Source: Saccharum officinarum
Taxonomy: Eukaryota > Streptophyta > Magnoliopsida > Poales > Poaceae
Reading direction: 5' to 3'
Length of the DNA: 64,000 nucleotides
Assembly (NCBI GenBank): GCA_020631735.1
Contig: CM036159.1
Coordinates: 19,817,511 to 19,881,510, forward strand
Within the stretch, counting starts at the first letter, position 1. Every line of letters starts with the position of its first letter. Positions 56,080-64,000 of this stretch are shown here, piece after piece. Made by a program: the position numbers and the translations under genes. Below the pieces are notes generated by a model. The model searched no databases, was not told the origin of the DNA, and saw only the letters and a program-made list of their open reading frames with translations.

Positions 56080-59000
56080 CTATGACGACAGCACGGACTG
56101 TAGAGCAAGCTGTTGCTGTGGTTGCAAAGAAGACCATGTCGAGGCTAATACTGAAGGAGGCAATGTTGCCTGAAGTTGCCTTAGTAGATTAATCATCCTG
56201 CTGGCAGTCTGTTCTGTTGCTAGATCTTTGCCCGCACATAATATCTGCATTCCATACAAAAGGCAGATTACCTCAAGTAAATAATTCTCTAAGGCCATTG
56301 AGAAGTCACTTGGATAGCTCAGTTTCCTGCTGGTCTTTTAAACAGTTAACCAGTGGGCAGTGGCTTCAGCTTCTCTACAATTCCGATAAGCTACAGCTAT
56401 CTGAACTGGTGTGGAGTTATCATGCTAGGATGGCGATGCTAGATGTGCAAATACTTAGTTCCTTTTCCAGTGTTTTTTCTTAAGATAATTGCATTATCAT
56501 GCCAACAGTAGTGTTGTAATAGCTGGTGTTAATTGTTGATTAACAAGCACACATGGAAAGGTAAAACCATATGCTTTAAGGATGCATTTAGCAGTCCTCT
56601 GGTGCCTCTGCAACGGTTCATGAGTTGTTTATCCATATTCCATAGACCTTGGTGTTGGAGTATGTGTTTAGGCCCATGTGGCTAAGGCCCATGTGGCCCA
56701 TGTATGGAACCTATATAGCTACCCTTCTAGGGTTAGCCCTAATTGAGAAAAACCCTAACTTTAGCATGGTATCAGCAGCCTAGGTTGCTCCTTCCTCCTT
56801 CCCTTCCCAGCCGCCACAGGGTGCGCCGCCCCTGCTGGCCGCCGCCGGCCATGGCCGGCGCCCCTCCCCCTCACCCCTCCCTCTCCAGCCACTTCCCCCT
56901 CCTCTCCTCTTCTTCTACCTGGGCCCAAATCCTGGCCGCCCCTGCTCCAACCCTTGCCGCCTCTGCCTCACACCCTGCTGTACGGTCGCCGGTGGCGCAG
57001 GCGATGGCCGCCGGCCATGACGCCCCGCCTGGCGGCTCCTTGCACCCTGCTGGGACCGGCCCTGGGGTGGGCGGCTCCCTTCCCCACCCCGCCTCCCTGG
57101 ATCACCGCCCGGACCTCCACCCAGCGCCGCCGCTCCAGCCGCCTGAGCAGCAGCCGCTCCAGCCGGCCGAACAGCCGCTGCTCCAGCAGGCCCGCCATCC
57201 ACCGCCGCCCAACCATCAGCCGGCCCGCCCGGAGCAGCAGCCCCTCCCCGGCGCCCAAGACGTCATCACTGATGACGGTCTGCGCCCCCTGCTGCCCGGC
57301 GGCTACGGCCCCATGGTGTCCCGCGCTGCGGTTGATGGTTCTCGCCCGGACTCCGTCCTCGCCGCCGCACTCATCGCCGCCCGGGCTGCCGCCGCGGAGG
57401 GGCAGTCTCGGGTACGTGCGGCCGCCGCCGTCTGGGCGCGCGAGCGCGATGCGGCCGACGCTCTGGCCCGGCAGATCGCCGAGGCGGAGCATCTCCTCGC
57501 CCCTCCTGCCTCGCCGGGTGCTGGGGCCTCCTCTGCCTCACCGGGTCGTCGTCTCTCCCACACCGCCGTCCTGTGGCACGACCCAGCCGATCCGCTCGTG
57601 GCCCAGCTTCACTACCAGGCTGGGGGGTCCAGAACATTCGCCTCCTCGTCCCGGTCGTCCTCGAGCCGGAGTCGCCCTCCTACGCCCGTTGGCGGGATTT
57701 GGTGATTTTCACCCTTCGCCGCTACGCCCTCGACGATCACGTCCTCGTCGACACCTCGGTCGCCATCCAGACCCCGTCGTGGCTCCGTCTCGACAGCATC
57801 GTTCTCTCCTGGATCCTGGGAACGATCTCTCTGGACCTCCATGACCTCGTCCGCACCTCTCCAGACGCGCGCCGGGCGTGGCTCGCTCTTGAGGGTCAGT
57901 TCTTGGGCAACGCTGAGGCCCGGGCTCTGCGTCTCGACGCGACCTTCCGTACTTTCGTCCAGGGTGACCTCTCCGTCGGCGAGTTCTGTCGTCGGATGAA
58001 GGGCATGGCCGACTCCCTGGGGGACCTTGGGTGGCCCGTGGAGGATCGCATCTTGGTCCTCAACGTCCTTCGGGGGCTCAGCGATCGCTACGCCCACCTC
58101 CGGACGTGGATCACCCGCCAGAGGCCCTTCCCACCTTCCTGGAGGTCCGTGACGATCTTGTCATGGAGGAGCTCACGCAGGGTCTCCAGCCGGGATCCAC
58201 CACTTCCGCGGGGTCCTCGTCCTCCTCGACGGCCCTGGCTGCCTCTTCGCCGCGCCCGTCTGCTCCACCGCGGTCCACCGCTCCACCGCCACCGTCGTCT
58301 CTCCTGGCCCTCCTCCCTCCGGGCCGAGCGGAGGTGGGGGGGTCGTGGCTCTCGTCGTCGCCGTGGAGGGGGCCGCGGGGGTGGCCGGGGCGGTCACTCC
58401 CAGGCTCCGGCACCGGCCGGGACACATGGGGGGGCACCCTGGCCTACGTTCCAGAACCCGTGGTCCGGTCGCATCTCCATGTGGCCCTACCACGCCACCG
58501 GAGTCGACACTCGCCCACCAGTGGCCATGCTCACCGGAGCTCTTCCTGCTGGTCTTCCACCTGGCGCCTTCCCTACTACGCCGTGGGTTCCATCCTCCGG
58601 GACTCCACCGGGGGTCACCGGCTGGGACCAGGCGGCTCTGGCTCGCTCGTTCAGCACCATGGGCCTGACACCTCCAGTCGGACCCGAGTGGATCGCTGAT
58701 TCGGGGGCCACCTACCACACTACTCCTGACCCCGGTATACTTTCGTCGATTCACTCTCCCTCTTCCTCTCTTCATTCGTCCATTATGGTCGCAAATGGCT
58801 CTTGTATTCCGGTCTCGTCTGTGGGTACCGCCGGTGCTCATGGCTCCTTTCGTCTTCCTGATGTTCTTGTTGCTCCTTCTATGGTTCATAATCTTCTTTC
58901 TATTCGACGTTTTACAGCTGACAATTCTTGTTCTGTGGAATTTGACTCTTCTGGTCTTACTGTAAAGGATTTGGCTTCCCGGCGTCCTCTGCTCCGATGT

Positions 59001-62000
59001 GACAGCACCGGGCCCCTTTACACTCTTCGCTTCCCGGCGGCTCCTTCGTCTTCTTCGCCGCCCGTTTTGTCAGCTGCCTTCGTCGCTTCTACTTCCTCTA
59101 CTACCTGGCACCGGCGCCTCGGCCATCCTGGACGTGATGCCCTGATACAGCTCAGTCGTAGCTCCGGTCTTCCATGTACTCGAGCTCATGATGAGCAACT
59201 GTGTCATGCGTGCCAATTGGGCCGACATGTTCGTCTTCCTTTTTCTAGCTCTACTTCCCATGCGGCCCGCATTTTTGATCTTGTACATTGCGACCTATGG
59301 ACATCTCCTGTTCTCAGTATTTCTGGTTATAAGTACTATCTTGTGGTTGTTGATGATTTTTCGCATTATTCGTGGACTTTTCCTCTCCGTGCGAAGTCTG
59401 ATACGTTTACCACGCTCCTCCACTTCTTTTCTTGGGTGTCTACACAGTTCGGCCTCCCCATCAAGGCCGTCCAGTGTGACAATGGTCGCGAGTTTGATAA
59501 CTCCACCTCCCACGCTTTCTTCCTCTCTCACGGTGTTCAGCTCCGCATGTCTTGACCATACACCTCTTCGCAAAATGGCAAGGCTGAGCGGATGATTCGC
59601 ACCACCAATGACACCGTGCGTACCCTTCTGTTTCAGGCCTCTCTTCCCGCTCGCTTCTGGGCTGAGGGCCTGCACACCTCCACCTACCTTCTTAACCGCC
59701 TTCCTTCCGCGGCCTGCCCCGCTCCCACTCCTCACCACGCCCTCTTCGGTACCCCGCCTCGGTACGATCACCTCCGCGTGTTTGGGTGTGCGTGTTACCC
59801 AACACCGCTGCCACTTCTTCTCACAAGCTGGACCCTCGCTCCACGCTCTGTGTCTTCCTCGGGTACTCCCCGGATCACAAGGGGTACCGGTGCTTTGACC
59901 TTACTTCCCGACGGGTTCTCATCTCTCGCCATGTGGTGTTCGATGAGTCCGTCTTTCCCTTTTCCAGCACCACCACCCCTCCGGTACCTGAACCACCCTC
60001 CCTGATTCCCACTGACCCGGTGGTCCAGCCACCTTTTTCGTGGTCTCCTGCAGGTACCGCTTCGCCGCGCACCGGGCCGGCCTCCTGTCCCGGATCCCCC
60101 GCAGGTTCGTGCCCGTCGTCCTCGGGCGCGGACCCGTCCTCTCCGGTAGGTGCAGACCCAGGGCCTTCGTCCCCCGCCGCTGCCCCAGGGGGGTCGTGTC
60201 GGTTGACGACGCCGGATCCCGTCCCGGCACCTGTCCCGGCACCTCCGTCGAGGTTCGCCGCGCCGGTACGGGTGTACCAGCGCAGGCCGCGGCCGCCGCC
60301 GCTCGCACTCCCTTCTCCACCGGGGACACCGACACCACCGCCGCAGTCCCCGCCGGCTCGTGGTGCCCCGCCGGTCTACCACCCGCCGCTGCTTCACCGA
60401 CACCCGCGGCATGTTCACCCGATGGTGACCAGACACGCGGCTGGCACACTGCCGCCTCGTGTCCTCGAGGCTTCGACCGGCGACGCGGTGGTCTCCCCAG
60501 TACCCTCTTCCGTCCGCGACGTCCTGTTGGACCCTCACTGGCGCCGCGCTACTCGCCAACCAGACGTGGGAGTTGGTGCCCCGGCCGCCGGGCGCCAATG
60601 TCGTCACCGGCAAGTGGATTTGGACCCACAAGCGACGGGCCGACGGCTCTCTCGAGCGCTACAAGGCTCGGTGGGTCCTCCGTGGTTTCACGCAGCGCCC
60701 TGGCGTCGACTACGATGAGACTTTCAGCCCGGTGGTCAAGCCGGCCACCGTCCGTACCGTGCTATCGCTGGCACTTGCCCGGTCTTGGCCCGTCCATCAG
60801 CTGGACGTCAAGAACGCCTTCCTCCACGGCCTTCTCACCGAGACGGTGTACTGCAGTCAGCCGGCGGGGTTCGTCGACACCACCCGTCCTGACATGGTTT
60901 GCCGGCTCAACAGGTCCCTCTACGGCCTCAAGCAGGCACCTCGGGCGTGGAACCACCGGTTCGCCGCTTTCTTGCTGACCCTGGGGTTCATGGAGGCCAA
61001 GTCCGATACGTCTCTGTTCGTCTACCACCATGGGGCCGACACTGCATACTTGCTGCTCTATGTTGATGACATTGTCCTCACCGCCTCCAGTGAGTCACTT
61101 CTCCGCCGGATCATCGCCGCTCTCCAGCAGGAGTTCGCGATGAAGGATCTGGGTGAGCTTCACCACTTCCTCGGTGTCACTGTTGAGCACCGTCCTATCG
61201 GGCTCCTACTTCACCAGCGACAGTATACTCGGGACATCCTGGAGCGGGCTGGGATGACTGACTGCAACCCCTGCTCCACTCCGGTCGACACTCAGGGCAA
61301 GCTGTCTGAGGCTGAGGGACCATCGGTGGCCGATCCCACTGCGTACAGAAGTCTCGCCGGGGCCCTTCAGTACCTCACATTCACCCGGCCGGACATCACC
61401 TATGCAGTTCAGCAGGTCTGCCTCCATATGCATGACCCCCGGGAGCCTCACCTCTTGGCTCTCAAGCGCCTCCTCCGCTACCTCCGGGGCACACTCGACT
61501 ACGGCCTCTTCCTCCACCGGGCCACCTCCACCGACCTCGTCGTCTACACCGACGCTGACTGGGCCGGGTGCCCGGATACTCGCCGCTCCACCTCCGGCTA
61601 CGCCGTCTTCCTGGGCGGCAACCTGGTGTCTTGGTCGTCCAAGCGCCAGCCGGTGGTCTCCCGGTCCAGTGCCGAGGCGGAGTACCGCGCCGTTGCTAAC
61701 GGCGTGGCGGAGGCCGCCTGGCTCCGGCAGCTGCTGGCTGAGTTGCACACTCCACCCTCCCGGAGCACACTGATCTACTGCGACAACGTCAGTACGGTCT
61801 ACCTCTCCACCAACCCCATCCAGCACCAGCGGACGAAGCATGTGGAGATCGACCTCCATTTTGTCCGTGATCGGGTGGCCATGGGCGAGGTGCGGGTTCT
61901 TCATGTTCCGACGACCTCCCAGTTTGCGGACATCTTCACCAAAGGCTTCCCGTCCTCGACCTTCACCGAGTTTCGCTCCAGCCTCAACATCACCGGTGGC

Positions 62001-64000
62001 TAGTTGCGTCTGTGGGGGGGTTGGTGTGTTCTTTCTTGTTCAGCCTCGAACTCCGCTGCGCCGGTAGTTCGGACTGCGGGGGGTGTTGGAGTATGTGTTT
62101 AGGCCCATGTGGCTAAGGCCCATGTGGCCCATGTATGGAACCTATATAGCTACCCTTCTAGGGTTAGCCCTAATTGAGAAAAACCCTAACTTTAGCACTT
62201 GGGAGACAAAAGGGGGATAATATAAAGAAAACAAGATTCAAGAAAATAAGAAAAGGTAAAAGGTACCTCTGCAAAAACAGACACAATCTTTGGAAAATAC
62301 TGATTATTATGACCCAAAAGCTCCCTCTCAGACCTGTTGAATGTTGATTACACAAAAAAATATTAGCTGTTAAAGAAGCGTGAAATAAAACAAAAGTCTA
62401 GACGATAGGGAATATTGGTTAATCTCAGGAAAAGCAACTCGCAGAAATAAATTGTGGGAATCACTTACTTCTCAAGCATCGCACACAGCTGTTCATGGAC
62501 AAGCTTGGCCTCAATTAAGTCATTTTTTATCGGAAGGCAACTTAACCAGGCAGGAATTACCTGTTCAATGAACCAAGTGATGTATGGTCACCAAACTTTG
62601 TACAGTCCATAAATTAATGATGTAGCAACAAGACTGTTAGGTTAATATGCCTCTATGAATTGCCCATCACTTCAACTGTTGCATTGAGAAATGGAATGAT
62701 ATACTACAATAAGGCTCAATGGAGCAGGCTAGATGCCAAGATAAATGCTAGAAGAACCATATGCCTAAGTATTGTTGAGTTCAGATATCTTGAAAGCATA
62801 AGATACCTGAGATACATCGATGCTATCACGATGAAATTGGCATATTTTTCCAAGAGCGGAAACAGCATTGTCATAGGCCATCGCATTATCCAAATCCAGG
62901 GCATTAGGATGTTTGATTACATTGTATAATCTGGATAGGGCCTCTGTAGAAATAAACAAGATTGTTAACAGCATCGAAAGACAAATGCAACTATACACAA
63001 ATCTAATACAACATAAATACAAAACATACCCCCAGTGTGAGGCCTAAATGCAGAACCACCACATTCGGCACAAATGCCAATTCCATACACTGCGGCCTGA
63101 AAACAGCAAGTTAGAAATGAAATCGCACTCTTAAGAGATGAAGGGTTGCTATTGCACATAATTCTGCTGCACTGGGATGTAGAACAAATAAGAAATACAA
63201 ACCTGCCTGACATCTGGATTTTCACTCATGCAGGCTTCTAATAGAGAAGGAAGGTATGCATCATAATACCTGAGAATCAGATATCACAAAAACATGTAAA
63301 ATGAACACAACTCACAACAATCTTTCGCCTTCACCAAACAAAGTGCTAAGAATGGATCGTACAACTGTTACCTAACTGCTGCTTCACGGCAGTGCTCGGC
63401 AACATCATCAAAAATGCATATGGCAATCCTTCTTTCTTCTGATGTTTTATCCTTGCCCTAAATTGGTGGAATGTTAAAAATGTACATATGTTTAGTTTAC
63501 CTATCATTCAACAGTGCATTTATGTTTCATGTGAATATGAGTTCTGAGGTAATAAATCTAGAGTAACATCAGATTGTGATGTAGTGCTCTGTGCTCACAA
63601 CCCTAACAAGCAAAGCAAATGCACCAAATCCAATGATTCATCATCTCACTTACCAACATAGGTGTCAAATACACAGAGAGTTCATCAAAGAACGGAAGAA
63701 AATAAGTCTTGAAGGTTTTAACGAGAGTGCCTAGACAATCACCAACCTGCAGTCACAGAAGTACAGGTTTTCAAACCAATAAGGTTAAGTAATAAGCACT
63801 AACAATTGTTCCCCGCGCAAAAAGTAGGCTCAAAGCACAATACAATAATGCATCCACCTTTCCAGTAAATTTCTGAGGTAGCTAATTTCTATGTTAGTGC
63901 ACAAGCATTTGTATCAATCAGAAACATGAGTAGATCTGGTATGCCTTTAAGGACAGTTAGAAACTCCGAGTATTTCAGTAGCTTACTTGGTCAAAGATTT
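56080..64000 (-). CDS. Importin-5 / importin beta-3 (KPNB3-like), 3' part, runs off the right edge
   Basis: Nuclear transport receptor of the karyopherin beta family (HEAT-repeat solenoid) that carries cargo such as ribosomal proteins into the nucleus with Ran. Exons on the minus strand: 64000-63987 (partial), 63746-63654, 63457-63372, 63269-63203, 63096-63030, 62943-62807, 62560-62469, 62333-62267, 56244-56080; all splice in phase. The translation runs [115 protein letters not shown], then [20 protein letters not shown] and [16 protein letters not shown], as in Arabidopsis At5g19820. The last intron is 6.0 kb only because copia element 2 sits in it; without it about 0.47 kb. No lesion in the visible exons. 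The 5' two-thirds of the gene lies outside the window. Confidence 0.93.
56653..56766 (+). repeat. 5' LTR of copia 2
   Basis: 114 bp from tgttggagtatg to ctttagca; identical to the 3' copy. Confidence 0.96.
56767..56780 (+). other. Primer-binding site of copia 2
   Basis: tggtatcagcagcc directly after the LTR, identical to element 1; initiator methionine tRNA type. Confidence 0.85.
56851..62003 (+). pseudogene. Copia 2 gag-pol, broken by several lesions
   Basis: Gag is recognisable from [20 protein letters not shown] to [13 protein letters not shown] (about 57670-58110), followed by a Gly/Arg-rich stretch instead of a CCHC knuckle. Protease ([12 protein letters not shown]), integrase, RT ([11 protein letters not shown]) and RNase H ([14 protein letters not shown]) follow, ending [20 protein letters not shown]. 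Lesions: a frame change at the G-run near 57622-57627; another near 58110-58125; a TGA at 59553-59555 in integrase where element 1 has TGT; a 1-bp loss near 59798; and at about 60549 a 25-nt stretch of element 1 replaced by 2 nt. The last frame (60459-62003, RT plus RNase H) is otherwise open. Confidence 0.9.
62084..62197 (+). repeat. 3' LTR of copia 2
   Basis: 114 bp preceded by the polypurine tract ctgcggggggtg. No differences from the 5' LTR. Confidence 0.96.

Larger units (their letters stand above)
56653..62197 (+). mobile_element. Ty1/copia LTR retrotransposon 2, same family as element 1, with gag
   Basis: 5545 bp with 114-bp LTRs that are identical to each other, and a perfect 5-bp target duplication CTTGG (56648-56652 and 62198-62202). 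It lies in the last intron of the importin gene, antisense to it. LTRs share ggcccatgtggcccatgtatgg and acccttctagggttagccc with element 1. Unlike element 1 it keeps a gag domain. Confidence 0.96.

Overview
The window is nuclear DNA from a grass, most likely a panicoid of the Andropogoneae (sorghum, sugarcane or Miscanthus type). The genes have GT-AG introns and GC-rich first exons, the spacers are full of grass-type MITEs, and both Ty1/copia and Ty3/gypsy (Tat-type) retrotransposons are present. A run of exactly 100 N at 24760-24859 is an assembly gap. The species call is inference.

Layout from left to right. A complete 11-exon LRR receptor kinase (1463-5351, +) is followed by a TIR transposon carrying two tandem copies of a broken cytochrome P450 5' fragment (5925-7729). 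Two tandem GH1 beta-glucosidase genes come next (8532-17758 and 19382-23227, both +), resembling the rice BGLU7/BGLU8 pair; both carry disabling lesions. The first holds, in one intron, a nearly intact short-LTR copia element nested in a SINE-like insertion, and in another intron a near-perfect hairpin. A LINE 3' end and the gap lead into a large decayed Tat-type gypsy element (24860 to about 35646). Its 3' part contains tandem repeats and a spliced four-exon gene on the opposite strand.

The right half is mostly ordinary genes: an intronless PPR protein (38251-40620, -), a small three-exon membrane protein (40967-42781, -), a seven-exon HAD-type phosphatase (46158-49107, -), splicing factor PRP18 (52312-54833, +), and the 3' part of an importin-5/importin beta-3 gene running off the right edge (56080-64000, -). 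The last importin intron holds a second copia element of the same family (56653-62197) with two identical LTRs.

Most notable: copia element 1 lacks gag and has in that place a piece that reads as the N-terminus of mitochondrial TIM23; copia element 2 has identical LTRs but several coding lesions, as if moved in trans; a 119-nt-arm hairpin lies in a beta-glucosidase intron; a MULE-like element with a 9-bp target duplication is built of direct and inverted repeats; and the antisense gene in the gypsy element has a full set of introns. The genes are unrelated housekeeping or signalling genes and form no operon-like system.
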